Below, in pieces: positions 29,341 to 38,288 of a stretch of 64,000 nucleotides of DNA (positions are counted from its first letter, which is position 1; every line of letters begins with the position of its first letter). Origin of the DNA: Alphaproteobacteria bacterium (GTDB taxonomy: Bacteria; Pseudomonadota; Alphaproteobacteria; Elsterales; Elsteraceae); contig JAAFIC010000005.1 of the NCBI GenBank assembly GCA_013298565.1, positions 20,494 through 84,493 on the forward strand, in the 5' to 3' direction. A program made the position numbers and the translations under genes. Under the pieces are notes generated by a model that made no database searches, was not told where the DNA came from, and saw only the letters and a program-made list of their open reading frames with translations.

Positions 29341-31215
29341 ATGGCCGATGCCGAATCTCCTCTGGAGCAGTTTAAGCGCGCCACCACCGCGGCAATCCGC
29401 GCGATTGCCGAAAATGCTGAGGTGGAAGTTGGCTTCGGCGCGGAAGCGGCGGGTGTCGTCGGCAAACGTGCCCGGCTGCCCGCCCCCTCCCGCGCTCTGC
29501 CGCCGGAGGAAGTAGCGCGGTTTCGCGGCGAGGCCGATGCGGTGGCCTTGCGCCTGCGCTATCACGATGCGGGCACGCACCAGCGCCGCCAACCGATTAC
29601 CCCGACGGGCCGCGCGATTTTCGAGGCGTTAGAGCAAGCGCGCTGCGAGGCGCTTGGCGCAAACCGTATGGCGGGCGTGGCGCAAAATCTCAGCGCAACT
29701 TTGGAGCAGAAGTACCGCCGCCTAGGCTTTGACCGCGTGACCGACCCGACCGAAGCGACCTTGCCGGAAGCCGTGCGAATGCTGGCGCGCGAAGCGATGA
29801 CCGGCACCCCGCCGCCGGACCCGATCCGTCCGCTGGTCGAAAAATGGCGTTCGCAGCTTGCCGAGAAAATCGGGGGCGATCTCGATAGTTTGCGCGCGAC
29901 GATGGCCGATCAAGAGGCGTTCGCCCGCACTGTGCGGCAGTTGCTCGCCGATCTCGACGTGGAAGCCGGGGAAGCGCTCGACCCGCAAGACCCGTCGGAA
30001 GACGATGGCTCTGAGGAAGGGGACGATCAACCCGGCTCGCAAGAGGTGCAGGGCGAAGCGGGCGACGGCGAAAACGAGGAAGAGCAGGAAAGCCGCAGCG
30101 ATAAGCGCCCCGATCCGCGCCCCGGTATGGAGTCCGAAAGCGACGCCGATAATGACGAGCGCGACGAAGAGTTCGGCGAAGGTGAGGAAGAGAGCGGCGA
30201 AAGCGCCCCGCCACCGGGCCAGCGCCCGCTGTCTAAAGACCAAGATACCTCTGGCTATCGCCCCTATACCAAAGCCTTCGATGAGGAAATCGAGGCGGAA
30301 GACCTGTGCGATGCCGAGGAACTGACCCGCTTGCGCCTCATGCTCGATCAGCAGTTGCAGTCCTTGCAAGGCGTTATCAGCCGCCTCGCCAACCGCCTGC
30401 AACGGCGCTTGATGGCGAAGCAGACACGCAGTTGGGATTTCGATTTGGAAGAAGGGATTCTCGATGCCGGGCGACTGGCGCGTGTTATCGCCAACCCCAT
30501 GCAGCCACTGTCCTATAAGCAGGAGAAGGATACGGATTTCCGCGATACAGTGGTGACTCTGTTGATTGATAATTCCGGCTCGATGCGCGGGCGGCCCATT
30601 ACCATTGCCGCGATGAGCGCCGATATTCTGGCGCGCACGTTGGAGCGCTGTAACGTGAAAGTGGAGATTCTGGGCTTTACCACGCGGGCGTGGAAGGGCG
30701 GGCAAGCGCGCGAACGCTGGATTACCGATGGTAAGCCCGCCGTGCCGGGCCGCCTGAATGATCTGCGGCATATTATCTACAAAGGGGCCGATGCACCGTG
30801 GCGGCGCGTGCGAAAATCGCTGGGCCTCATGTTGCGCGAAGGCTTGCTGAAAGAAAATATCGACGGCGAAGCACTAGATTGGGCGCACGATAGGTTATTG
30901 GCCCGGCCAGAGCAACGCCGTATTCTGATGGTTATTTCCGATGGTGCGCCGGTTGATGATTCAACATTGTCGGTCAACCCTGGCAACTACCTGGAAAACC
31001 ACCTGCGGAGCGTGATCAAGAAAATCGAAACCCGCTCGCCGGTGGAACTCATCGCTATCGGGATTGGCCATGACGTAACCCGCTACTATAACCGCGCGGT
31101 CACGATCGTCGATGCTGAACAATTAGGCGGAACGATGATGGATAAACTCGCCGAACTCTTCGAGGAGACGGCCAAAAAGCCGGTCAAACGCGGCTTGCGA
31201 CGGGGCGCATCTTAA
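29341..31215 (+). CDS. cobT: cobaltochelatase subunit CobT (VWA domain)
   Basis: Partner of CobS (624 residues). The N-terminal region (about 1-215) is the CobT domain. A very acidic low-complexity segment (about 215-300, rich in Glu/Asp/Ser) links it to a middle helical region. The C-terminal von Willebrand A domain carries the MIDAS motif DNSGSMRG at about residues 410-417, with [10 protein letters not shown] contributing further metal ligands. CobS and CobT form the chaperone-like ring that drives cobalt chelation by CobN. The two genes are clearly an operon. Confidence 0.94.
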   Translation: MADAESPLEQFKRATTAAIRAIAENAEVEVGFGAEAAGVVGKRARLPAPSRALPPEEVARFRGEADAVALRLRYHDAGTHQRRQPITPTGRAIFEALEQARCEALGANRMAGVAQNLSATLEQKYRRLGFDRVTDPTEATLPEAVRMLAREAMTGTPPPDPIRPLVEKWRSQLAEKIGGDLDSLRATMADQEAFARTVRQLLADLDVEAGEALDPQDPSEDDGSEEGDDQPGSQEVQGEAGDGENEEEQESRSDKRPDPRPGMESESDADNDERDEEFGEGEEESGESAPPPGQRPLSKDQDTSGYRPYTKAFDEEIEAEDLCDAEELTRLRLMLDQQLQSLQGVISRLANRLQRRLMAKQTRSWDFDLEEGILDAGRLARVIANPMQPLSYKQEKDTDFRDTVVTLLIDNSGSMRGRPITIAAMSADILARTLERCNVKVEILGFTTRAWKGGQARERWITDGKPAVPGRLNDLRHIIYKGADAPWRRVRKSLGLMLREGLLKENIDGEALDWAHDRLLARPEQRRILMVISDGAPVDDSTLSVNPGNYLENHLRSVIKKIETRSPVELIAIGIGHDVTRYYNRAVTIVDAEQLGGTMMDKLAELFEETAKKPVKRGLRRGAS

Positions 31216-31352
31216 CGCCCATGCGACCTTCATATTCTCTGGCCCACGGCTTCACGTTCAAGCAAAAACCAGCGCGCACGATCAATTTGGGCCGTGCGTC
31301 GGGAGAACTTCCTGCGTATAATGTTTTTAACAGTTTGACCTGAAGACAGGCA

Positions 31353-31877
31353 ATGAGCGACCTAACCTCACAGACTCTGGCGTCCGAGCTTGCAGAGCTT
31401 CGTGAACAACTGGCCTTGATCCAGTCCGAAGTTGCCGCGATCCGTCATCCGCGCTCGACGGAAGATCGAATCTCGACAGCCGTAGCGGAATTGCGCGCCA
31501 TTGTGTACGCTACCGAGACTGCAACCAATGGCATTCTGGCCGTCGCCGAAGCGATTGACTCGGCGGCAGAATCAATCCCGCGTGCGGCGTCCGAAGGCAG
31601 TGTCGATATGGCGGTGGAGCAGATTCACTCGCTGGTCGCCAGCCTGTTCACCGAATGCGCTTTCCAAGATATTACCGGCCAGCGCGTGTCTCGAGTGGTC
31701 ACAACGCTGGAGTTCGTCGAGCAGCGCATCGGCATAATTATCCAAGCGCTGGGCGATAGCTTCGACGATATGATCCCACCGAACCAAGGCCCGGTAGGCG
31801 GCACCGACGGGCTGCTGAACGGCCCGTCGCGCAGCGGCGGCGTTAGCCAGGCCGATATTGATAGTTTGTTTGGCTAG
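31353..31877 (+). CDS. cheZ: CheZ-family chemotaxis phosphatase
   Basis: 174 residues, predicted almost all helix. The block ECAFQDITGQRVSRVVTTLE matches the CheZ active-site helix, in which acidic and Gln residues hydrolyse CheY phosphate. The C-terminus QADIDSLFG resembles the CheY-binding peptide found in CheZ and FliN/FliY. Expected role is dephosphorylation of CheY-P to adjust flagellar switching. No other chemotaxis genes adjoin it, although a chemoreceptor lies at 16079. Its TAG stop is the first three bases of palindrome C. Confidence 0.8.
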   Translation: MSDLTSQTLASELAELREQLALIQSEVAAIRHPRSTEDRISTAVAELRAIVYATETATNGILAVAEAIDSAAESIPRAASEGSVDMAVEQIHSLVASLFTECAFQDITGQRVSRVVTTLEFVEQRIGIIIQALGDSFDDMIPPNQGPVGGTDGLLNGPSRSGGVSQADIDSLFG

Positions 31878-31912
31878 AGCATCGTGCGTCATAGTTGACG
31901 CACGATGCTCTA
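31875..31912. repeat. palindromic repeat element C between convergent cheZ and thiolase genes
   Basis: TAGAGCATCGTGCGTC (31875-31890), loop ATAGTT, GACGCACGATGCTCTA (31897-31912): a perfect 16-bp stem. It is, apart from its last base, the exact reverse complement of the second inner palindrome of element B (38086-38122). The first TAG is the cheZ stop codon. The thiolase stop is 8 bases beyond the other end. No T-run follows on either strand, so it is not a standard intrinsic terminator. Confidence 0.9.
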
Positions 31913-31920
31913 GAAAAAGC

Positions 31921-33093
31921 CTACCGCTCAACCGTTAGCGCCACGCCCATGCCGCCGCCGATGCACAAGGTTGCGAGGCCGCGTTTGGCGTCGCGCTTTT
32001 GCATTTCAAACAGCAGCGTGGTCAGCACGCGCGCGCCCGACGCCCCGATGGGGTGACCGAGGGCGATGGCACCGCCGTTGACGTTGACCTTGCTGGTATC
32101 CCAGCCAAGGTCTTTATTCACCGCAAGCGCTTGGGCGGCGAAGGCTTCGTTGGCTTCGATCAGGTCGAGATCGTTGATCGTCCACCCGGCTTTGGCCAGC
32201 GCGGCGCGGCTGGCGGGGATTGGCCCTGTGCCCATGATAGCGGGATCGACGCCAGCGGTGGCCCAGGAGGCGATGCGGGCCAGCGGGGTCAGGCCGCGCT
32301 TGGCGGCTTCTGCCGCGCTCATCAGCACGAGGGCTGCGGCACCATCGTTGAGGCCAGAAGCATTACCAGCGGTCACGGTGCCGTCTTTATTGAAGGCCGG
32401 GCGCAGCTTTGCCAGGCTATCTGCCGTCGTTCCATGCTTCGGATATTCGTCTTGATCGACGATAACATCACCCTTGCGCGACGAGATCGTGACGGGGGTG
32501 ATTTCATCGGCAAAGCGCCCGGCCTTTTGCGCGGCTTCGGCTTTATTCTGCGAGGCGCTGGCAAAAGCATCTTGCTCTTCGCGGCTAAGTTGCCAGCGTT
32601 GGGCGATGTTTTCGGCGGTAACGCCCATATGATAGCCGTGGAAGGCATCAATCAGCCCGTCGCGCAGCATAGTATCCTGCATTTCCGCCGCACCCATCTT
32701 GGTGCCCGACCGTAAGTAGAGCGTGTGCGGGGCAAGGCTCATGCTTTCCTGACCGCCTGCGACGATGATGGTGGCATCGCCATTCCGAATAGCCTGGAAC
32801 CCGAGGGCGACCGTCCGCAAGCCCGAACCGCAAAGCTGGTTGATGGAGAAAGCCGTCTTTTCTTGCGGAATGCCTGCGGCCATAGCGGCTTGGCGGGCGG
32901 CATTCTGGCCGGTGGCAGCGGTGAGCACTTGGCCGAGGATCACCTCGTCCACCTCCGCTCCCTCAATCTTGGCGCGTGTGAGGGCGGCGCGAATGGCGAT
33001 TTCCCCCAGCTTATGGGCGGGCAGGCTGGACAGCGCGCCGCTGAACGACCCGATGGGGGTGCGGGCGGCGGCGACGATTACGACATCGGTCAT
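31921..33093 (-). CDS. phaA: acetyl-CoA C-acetyltransferase (beta-ketothiolase)
   Basis: Biosynthetic thiolase (390 residues) condensing two acetyl-CoA to acetoacetyl-CoA. The acylated Cys is in [16 protein letters not shown] (about residue 88). GGQESMS, the His in [18 protein letters not shown] and [20 protein letters not shown], and the second Cys in [14 protein letters not shown] complete the active site. The start [15 protein letters not shown] at 33091-33093 has GAGGGAG upstream. It lies 55 bases after phaC on the same strand, which supports a role in polyhydroxyalkanoate synthesis; no acetoacetyl-CoA reductase is adjacent. The symbol is context-based; atoB/thlA would be equally valid. 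Confidence 0.9.
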   Translation of the reverse strand: MTDVVIVAAARTPIGSFSGALSSLPAHKLGEIAIRAALTRAKIEGAEVDEVILGQVLTAATGQNAARQAAMAAGIPQEKTAFSINQLCGSGLRTVALGFQAIRNGDATIIVAGGQESMSLAPHTLYLRSGTKMGAAEMQDTMLRDGLIDAFHGYHMGVTAENIAQRWQLSREEQDAFASASQNKAEAAQKAGRFADEITPVTISSRKGDVIVDQDEYPKHGTTADSLAKLRPAFNKDGTVTAGNASGLNDGAAALVLMSAAEAAKRGLTPLARIASWATAGVDPAIMGTGPIPASRAALAKAGWTINDLDLIEANEAFAAQALAVNKDLGWDTSKVNVNGGAIALGHPIGASGARVLTTLLFEMQKRDAKRGLATLCIGGGMGVALTVER

Positions 33094-33148
33094 GTGATGA
33101 TTCTCCCTCGAAACTCGATAGTGGCGTTTGGCCGATTGTTCCGAAACC

Positions 33149-34255
33149 TTAAGGGTTTGCAGGGAGCGGGTAAACCTCTTCCCCCATAACAAAGGCGCGA
33201 ATCGGCTCCCACACCAACGCAGGCGCGCGCGCGCCTACCATCATGCCGATATGCCCTAGGCCAATCTCCCGCGTGTATCCGCCGGGAATAGCCTGGGCGA
33301 GCGCCATCGCGCTGGCGGGGGGAACGATCCTGTCGGCTTTTGGCACTAAGGAGAGTGTCGGCATCGCAATCGCGCTCGGGCGGATCGGGCGGCCCGCAAC
33401 CCGCCAACGCCCCAGCGCGGGGGAATTATCGCGATACCAGCCGCCCAAGGTTTCCCGCGCCACAGGGGCCACCAGCGGCACGCCATCGTTCAGCCAATCT
33501 TCAAGCGCCACGAACGCCCGCGCCGGGGCGCCATCGGGATCGAGCCGCGAGAAAGCCTCGAACTTCCGAAGTATTTGCAGCGGATCTATTCCGGCGAACA
33601 GGGTTTGGATGAGATCAATGGACAGGGTGCCGTGCCAGTCGATCGCCTGCATCAGCGCGGGCAGCGCTGCCGTTAACCGACGCACTTGCGCGGGGTCGCT
33701 GTGAAAATCCCACGGGGTTGCCAGCAGTAGCAGCCGTTCCACCAGCGCCGGATGCCGCGCCGCCGCTGCCAGCGCCAATAATCCGCCCATACAGTAGCCC
33801 AGCAGGCTCACCCGCCCACCCGAGTGCGCCGCCGCCAGCGCCAGCGCCTCGAAAATTGGGCCTTCGATGTAGTCAGTGAGCGTAAAATCCGCCTCTTCCG
33901 GTCCCGGCGCGCCCCAATCCATCAACAAGGGGCGCAGGCCGTGGCTTGCCAGCCAGCGCAGAAAGCTACGCTCCTCGGTGAGATCGAGAATATAGGCGCG
34001 GTTGATGAGGGACGGCAGGCACAGCAGCGTGGGGCCAGTCGCCCCTGGCGCGCTGTAATCCAGTAGGCGGATGTTGCCCCAGCGGGCCAATTCTGGCGGC
34101 TCTGGCAGGGCGCGGCGGTAGGGATGGTCGCGGTAACGCTGCACGCCAGTCAGGAAAGCCCCCAGTCGCCGCCGTCCCGCCGCCTCGACTGCTTGCGTGA
34201 AGCGCAGCGGATTGGGGCTGCTAGATCCGTTCCCCGCGTCGGTTGGGGGCGGCAT
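33149..34255 (-). CDS. phaC: PHA synthase-type alpha/beta hydrolase (class III PhaC-like)
   Basis: 368-residue alpha/beta hydrolase related to poly(3-hydroxyalkanoate) synthases. The lipase-like box is GYCMGG with Cys (about residue 155) in place of Ser, the PhaC hallmark. [15 protein letters not shown] precedes it, and the downstream Asp ([10 protein letters not shown]) and His ([10 protein letters not shown]) complete the triad. The length fits the short class III/IV synthases. I place the start at the ATG 34253-34255 ([10 protein letters not shown]), which overlaps the upstream small gene by 35 bases; the frame is open further up but reads as a shadow of that gene. A thiolase gene follows. 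Confidence 0.82.
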   Translation of the reverse strand: MPPPTDAGNGSSSPNPLRFTQAVEAAGRRRLGAFLTGVQRYRDHPYRRALPEPPELARWGNIRLLDYSAPGATGPTLLCLPSLINRAYILDLTEERSFLRWLASHGLRPLLMDWGAPGPEEADFTLTDYIEGPIFEALALAAAHSGGRVSLLGYCMGGLLALAAAARHPALVERLLLLATPWDFHSDPAQVRRLTAALPALMQAIDWHGTLSIDLIQTLFAGIDPLQILRKFEAFSRLDPDGAPARAFVALEDWLNDGVPLVAPVARETLGGWYRDNSPALGRWRVAGRPIRPSAIAMPTLSLVPKADRIVPPASAMALAQAIPGGYTREIGLGHIGMMVGARAPALVWEPIRAFVMGEEVYPLPANP

Positions 34256-34619
34256 CACTCTCTTCAAGATCGGCCAACCGCTGCTCCACAACAGCGAGGC
34301 GGGTAGTGAGCTTGAGTAAAAGCTCCAGCAACTCAGGAGATGCAACGGCAGCGGGCGCGGCCCCAAACGGGGCGGGGGCTGACTGAGAGGGGGCGGGGTC
34401 GGGGGCACCATGAACGGATTCCGAAGCAGAGAAAGGCTGTGCCGATGCGGGCGCTGGCGGTGGGGTAAGCCCCCAGAGTGCCCACAGCCGCGCCATCGCT
34501 TCCGGTGTGGCGGGATCGCTCGCCCAGGCCGACACCTGCCCTTGCCACAGATCAAGGAACTGTTCAGCAAGCGCCTCCAAGTCGGGCGCAGGAGAGTTGG
34601 TCGGGGGCCGGGTGGACAT
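34221..34619 (-). CDS. small protein upstream of phaC, possible PhaE/PhaR-like partner
   Basis: 132 residues. The N-terminal helix contains LEALAEQFLDLWQGQVSAWASDPATPEAMARLWALWG, then a Pro/Ala-rich low-complexity middle (about 50-95), then a C-terminal coiled coil (SPELLELLLKLTTRLAVVEQRLADLEE). A Trp-rich helix plus terminal coiled coil next to a short PhaC is how class III/IV synthase partner subunits look, but this protein is much shorter than PhaE. The start MSTRPPTNS at 34617-34619 gives an overlap with phaC. The identity is context-based. Confidence 0.5.
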   Translation of the reverse strand: MSTRPPTNSPAPDLEALAEQFLDLWQGQVSAWASDPATPEAMARLWALWGLTPPPAPASAQPFSASESVHGAPDPAPSQSAPAPFGAAPAAVASPELLELLLKLTTRLAVVEQRLADLEESDAAPNRRGERI

Positions 34620-34686
34620 ACGCCGATTATACCGCACCGCAACGGGTCCGTCGCGCGTTGCGTCAGTTAATTTTCGAGTGAGCCGA

Positions 34687-34989
34687 TTATCCCATACTGC
34701 GGAAGGCGTGCGACAGGGCAACTGTACCGCTGATGAGAATGGCGATGATCCCCAACATCACGCTAACAATCTGAATAAGCGTCGGCAGTTCCCCAACCCG
34801 GCCTTTAATCTCGCGGACTTCACCGTCCATCGCGCGGAGGCGATCGTCCAGCTTTTCGCCACGACTCTCCAAGGCCCCCATACGACCGTCCAAGGCCCCT
34901 AGCCGATCATTGATCCGCCCAAGGACAGGCTCTAACCGTCTGAGGATTTCTACCGCTTCGTCGGGCGGCAGGCGCGAAGCCGTTGTCAT
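34687..34989 (-). CDS. small coiled-coil protein with C-terminal membrane anchor
   Basis: 100 residues. Residues about 10-70 are heptad-rich (ILRRLEPVLGRINDRLGALDGRMGALESRGEKLDDRLRAMDGE), and about 74-95 is a hydrophobic membrane helix (LIQIVSVMLGIIAILISGTVAL). It looks like a tail-anchored coiled-coil protein, similar in build to Bdr/XhlA-type proteins, function unknown. The ATG at 34987-34989 has GAAAGG seven bases upstream; another ATG five codons earlier overlaps that site. It lies 67 bases upstream of the PhaE-like gene. Confidence 0.65.
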   Translation of the reverse strand: MTTASRLPPDEAVEILRRLEPVLGRINDRLGALDGRMGALESRGEKLDDRLRAMDGEVREIKGRVGELPTLIQIVSVMLGIIAILISGTVALSHAFRSMG

Positions 34990-35064
34990 GAGCAACCCTT
35001 TCAAAGCATTCCATATAAAATATAGCGGAGCTTCAGAAAAGCGGCAACCCGCCCCCTATACCCG

Positions 35065-36474
35065 TCAATCTCCCGTAACGATCCGGTCCATTAACTGCCG
35101 CACGGTCGGAACGAACCCGTTGGCGTAGAACGGGTCTTGCCCGAAGCGATAGGCGTTATGCCCGGCGAACATCAGTTGATGGTCGATGTCGTCGGAGTGG
35201 CTGATTTCCTGCAACGTCTTTTGAATGCAAAAGCTGCGCGGATCGGGTGATTTACCCGTGGTTCCAGCGTCGTTTTGCGCCCAGTTGGAGAAATTGCAGT
35301 GCGAGAGGCACCCCATGCATTCCACCTGATCGGTGCGAATGTTCACACTATCCTCGGGGGTAACGAACACCAGCGTATTTTCCGGCGTCCGCAACGCTTC
35401 GGTGAAGCCTTGAGTAATCCACAGCTCGGCATTGGCCTTATCGGTAGAAGTCACGAATACCGAGCGGCCCCGCGCGCCGATTTTTAGCTCCGTATCATGC
35501 TCGCCGTGGGCATGGGTGGTGAAAGCGATCTGGCGTTCCGAACGGCCTTTGAGGTTCCGCAGGAAGGCATTCTCCACCGCCGAGGAATAAAAGCCGGTGG
35601 GCGAAAAGCGATTGAGATACACATCGCCCGACTTCAGCTCCAGCAAGCGCTTGCGCCACGCGCCGGAAATCGGGCTTTCCTGGGTCAGCAGTGGGCGCGT
35701 GCCGAACTGGAAGCCGACGGGGCCGAGATCGGGGTTGTCAATAAAATCTTGCCACTCGCGCAGAAACCACACACCGCCGGCCATAATGATTGGGGTTTGG
35801 TGCAGGCCGAACTCCCGCATGACTTGGCGCAGTTCGATTAAGCGCGGCAACGGGTCTTCCGGTCTATTCGGGTCTTCTGAGTTGGACAGGCCATTATGAC
35901 CGCCCGCCAGCCAGGGGTCTTCATAAACAACGCCGCCGAGCAAGTCGGGGAAGCGATGATAGGCGCGCTTCCACAACGCCCGGAAAGCGCGCGCTGAGGA
36001 GACGATAGGGTAATAATACACGCCATAGCGCGCGCAAATCTCTGCCACCTTATAGGGCATTCCAGCGCCGCACGTAACACCGTGAATCAGGCCCTTGGAG
36101 CCTTCGAGCACGCCATTCAGAATAATTTCCGAGGCGGCCATTTCCCACAAGATATTCATGTGGATGCGGCCCTGGCCACCCGCCGTTTCGTGGGCGATTT
36201 GAGCCTGGGCGATGCCGCCGCTGATGGAGTAGGCAATCAGCTCTTCATGGCGTTCCCGGCGGGTTTTGCCGTGGTAGATCATTGGGATGATCTGACCGTC
36301 AGCATCATACTGATCGGCATTGACGCCCGAGAAAGTGCCAATCCCGCCCGCAGCAGACCAAGCGCCGGAGCTTTGACCGTTCGAGACCGCAATCCCTTTG
36401 CCACCCTCAACCAGCGGCAGGACTTCCCGTCCCGACATCAAAATCGGATTTAACGCCTTCACCCCGTCCTCCAT
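35065..36474 (-). CDS. nitronate monooxygenase-like flavin oxidoreductase with C-terminal Cys cluster
   Basis: 469-residue TIM-barrel flavoprotein of the nitronate monooxygenase/2-nitropropane dioxygenase group: ILMSGREVLPLVEGGKGIAVSNG, the FMN-binding HGVTCGAGMPYKV, GGVVYEDPWLAGGHNG with the active-site His region, IIMAGGVW and FGTRPLLTQESP. It is longer than typical family members (about 320-370). The extra C-terminus carries C-x2-C-x3-C-x22-C (CMGCLSHC ... FC), a pattern resembling [4Fe-4S]-binding segments of other flavin reductases. Substrate is unknown, and the annotation as nitronate oxidation is family-based. Confidence 0.75.
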   Translation of the reverse strand: MEDGVKALNPILMSGREVLPLVEGGKGIAVSNGQSSGAWSAAGGIGTFSGVNADQYDADGQIIPMIYHGKTRRERHEELIAYSISGGIAQAQIAHETAGGQGRIHMNILWEMAASEIILNGVLEGSKGLIHGVTCGAGMPYKVAEICARYGVYYYPIVSSARAFRALWKRAYHRFPDLLGGVVYEDPWLAGGHNGLSNSEDPNRPEDPLPRLIELRQVMREFGLHQTPIIMAGGVWFLREWQDFIDNPDLGPVGFQFGTRPLLTQESPISGAWRKRLLELKSGDVYLNRFSPTGFYSSAVENAFLRNLKGRSERQIAFTTHAHGEHDTELKIGARGRSVFVTSTDKANAELWITQGFTEALRTPENTLVFVTPEDSVNIRTDQVECMGCLSHCNFSNWAQNDAGTTGKSPDPRSFCIQKTLQEISHSDDIDHQLMFAGHNAYRFGQDPFYANGFVPTVRQLMDRIVTGD

Positions 36475-36706
36475 CCCATCATCGCCGGCTTGGGGCGGGC
36501 AGCCCTTGGCTCGGTCGGCTTGTTGCGGCAGCTTTTAGACGACAGTCGTTGAGCCGCGCTTCATAATTCCTGCCTTTACTATCGGGTTTTTCGTTTCGTT
36601 GCTAGGCCGAACGCATCGGCTTGAAAGCACTTGCCAGCGGCGGGATGCTCGGGTTTGCTGAGGGTCGTTGTTTTGGAAGACAAAAGCTGGTTGGAGGAAT
36701 TACGCG

Positions 36707-37360
36707 ATGGGGCTAACGCTTTTTATCGGCAACAAGAATTATTCATCTTGGTCGCTGCGGCCTTGGCTGGCGCTAAAGTTAGCGCGCGTGCCGTTCGAGG
36801 AAGTATTGATCCCGCTGTATCAAACCACCACGCGGCAAGATATTTTGCGCCATAGCCCCACCGGCAAGGTGCCCGCGCTTAAAATCGACGAAACCGTGAT
36901 CTGGGATAGCCTTGCGATCTGCGAATGGGCCGCCGAACAGGCCCCGGACGCGCAACTTTGGCCGCAGGACACCATCGCTCGCGCCGTCGCGCGCTCGGTT
37001 TCTGCCGAAATGCACTCAGGCTTCGTTGGGTTGCGCTCGGCCTTGCCGATGAATATTCGTCGGTCGGCCCCGCCGCGCGCCCTAACCCCCGCCGCGCAAG
37101 ACGACATTAACCGCATTACCGCCCTATGGCGCGACTGTCGCAAGCGTTTCGGTATCGGCGGCCCGTTCCTGTTCGGCCCCCCGACGATTGCCGACGCGAT
37201 GTTCGCCCCGGTCGTTCACCGCCTGAACAGCTATCTGGTGGAAGTGGATGACGATAGCCGCGCCTATATCGCCGCAATGCTCGCCTTGCCGCCAATGGTG
37301 GAATGGACCGAGGCGGGCAAGCGCGAGCCGTGGATTATCGAAGAGAGCGAGGCGGCGTAG
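36707..37360 (+). CDS. glutathione S-transferase family protein
   Basis: 217 residues. The N-terminal thioredoxin-like domain begins LTLFIGNKNYSSWSLRPWLALKLA with the Ser/Tyr region that activates glutathione; TGKVPALKIDETVIWDSLAICEWAAE has the cis-Pro and the GSH-binding D-S pair. A helical C-terminal domain follows with FLFGPPTIADAMFAPV. It matches the Maa-I/zeta-like small GSTs of proteobacteria, substrate unknown. The ATG at 36707 has GGAGGA eight bases upstream; the frame also opens at 36668 without a site. Confidence 0.9.
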   Translation: MGLTLFIGNKNYSSWSLRPWLALKLARVPFEEVLIPLYQTTTRQDILRHSPTGKVPALKIDETVIWDSLAICEWAAEQAPDAQLWPQDTIARAVARSVSAEMHSGFVGLRSALPMNIRRSAPPRALTPAAQDDINRITALWRDCRKRFGIGGPFLFGPPTIADAMFAPVVHRLNSYLVEVDDDSRAYIAAMLALPPMVEWTEAGKREPWIIEESEAA

Positions 37361-37395
37361 CTGGTGTTTTTCGGCTTCCTGTGCTTAACTAAGCC

Positions 37396-37644
37396 ATGAC
37401 CACGCAAACACTGACCGTCAGCATTGATAGCGACACCGCCGCCAAACTTCAGGCGTCGGTGGAGGCTGGCAGCTATGCCACTGTTACCGCAGCGGCCCAA
37501 GCGGCTTTGGCGACGTGGTACGATCCCATCCAAGCCAAAGAAGAACTGCGCCGCCTGTGGCGCGACGGGCTAGCGAGTGGTCCGGGGCGTCCTGGGGAAG
37601 ATGTTTTCCGGGACTTAATGGCCCGCTATAACGATAGCCCGTGA
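37396..37644 (+). CDS. ribbon-helix-helix antitoxin (ParD/CopG-like)
   Basis: 82 residues. N-terminal RHH segment QTLTVSIDSDTAAKLQASVEAGSYATVTAAAQAALATW binds DNA; the polar C-terminus (KEELRRLWRDGLASGPGRPGEDVFRDLMARYNDSP) should wrap the toxin. It precedes the toxin gene and shares the TGATG junction at its end, so translation is coupled. This is the only toxin-antitoxin pair in the window that looks fully intact. It probably represses its own promoter in the short 35-base gap after the GST gene. Confidence 0.85.
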   Translation: MTTQTLTVSIDSDTAAKLQASVEAGSYATVTAAAQAALATWYDPIQAKEELRRLWRDGLASGPGRPGEDVFRDLMARYNDSP

Positions 37645-37952
37645 TGCTTCCACTAATTATTCTCGATCTTGCCGAACGGGATTTATTGATCCTTCGGGAG
37701 TATTTGGAAGAGAATTACGGTGTTGTTACGGCGCGTACGGTGCTTCAGCGGCTTCTGTCAGTGTGCAGCCATCTCCAGAAATTACCGCAGCTTGGCCGGT
37801 CTCGTGACGATATCGAGGCGGGTTTACGCTTTTTTCTATGCGATCAAACCGTGCTTTTATATCGGATTGGGGCCGAGCGGTTCGAACTCGTGCGGGTTCT
37901 TGATGCTCGTCAAGATTGGCTTCGCCTGTTGACGACGCCCACCCCCCACTAG
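37644..37952 (+). CDS. ParE/RelE-family toxin
   Basis: 102 residues with the ParE/RelE fold order: LIILDLAERDLLILREYLEENYG, a helical hairpin TARTVLQRLLSVCSHLQKLPQLGRSRDDIEAGLRFF, and C-terminal strands TVLLYRIGAERFELVRVLDARQDW. Expected to act on gyrase (ParE-like) or ribosome-bound mRNA (RelE-like); sequence does not decide. It starts at ATG 37644 in a TGATG junction (an overlapping GTG at 37641 is also possible). Its TAG stop is the first three bases of element B. Confidence 0.85.
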   Translation: MLPLIILDLAERDLLILREYLEENYGVVTARTVLQRLLSVCSHLQKLPQLGRSRDDIEAGLRFFLCDQTVLLYRIGAERFELVRVLDARQDWLRLLTTPTPH

Positions 37953-38282
37953 AGCCGCGCGCCTTAACACTGGCGCGGCTCTATAAGCCGCCATTGAGGC
38001 GGCGGCCAAGGGCGCGGATGCGCCCGCCCGGCGAGGGCTAAGATAAAACTAGAGCGTCTTGCGTCAACCTTTACGCAAGACGCTCTAGAGCATCGTGCGT
38101 CAACTATGACGCACGATGCTCTCGCTTTCTTTTAGCCCTCGCCGCCAGGTGCGTTGACGCGCCAAGCGCTTGGCCGGGCGCGTCCGCGCCCTTGGCCGCC
38201 GCCTCACCCGACACGCTTGGCGTGTCAAACACGCCTGATGCGGCTTTTAGAGCCGTGCCAGAGTTAAGGCGCGCGGCTCTAA
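37950..38282. repeat. palindromic repeat element B: 333-bp nested inverted repeat
   Basis: Fills the gap between the ParE-type toxin and deoA. Outer units: TAGAGCCGCGC (37950-37960)/GCGCGGCTCTA (37973-37983) at the left, and the same unit inverted at 38247-38282. Next inward: the 56-base GC-rich block (37986-38041) and, on the right, an inverted diverged copy (about 38132-38208) with extra bases including the palindrome GCCAAGCGCTTGGC. Centre: two palindromes, TAGAGCGTCTTGCGT (38050-38064)/ACGCAAGACGCTCTA (38073-38087), and TAGAGCATCGTGCGT (38086-38100)/ACGCACGATGCTCT (38109-38122). No open frame of note. Confidence 0.88.
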
Positions 38283-38288
38283 CCCCCT

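Noticed and set aside
28177-29592. 471-codon minus-strand open frame opposite cobS/cobT
   Set aside because: Shadow of cobS caused by high GC at third codon positions; the sense strand has Walker motifs and the CobS signature.
29722-30771. 349-codon minus-strand frame opposite cobT
   Set aside because: Antisense to the acidic linker and VWA domain of CobT; no independent evidence.
31875-31912. Ordinary Rho-independent terminator for cheZ
   Set aside because: The stem is perfect and well placed, but no run of T follows on either strand and copies share a stop-codon edge, so it is listed as a repeat; a termination role is not excluded.
23599-38282. CRISPR array
   Set aside because: The repeats are palindromes with covarying stems at irregular distances, without regularly spaced unique spacers or cas genes.
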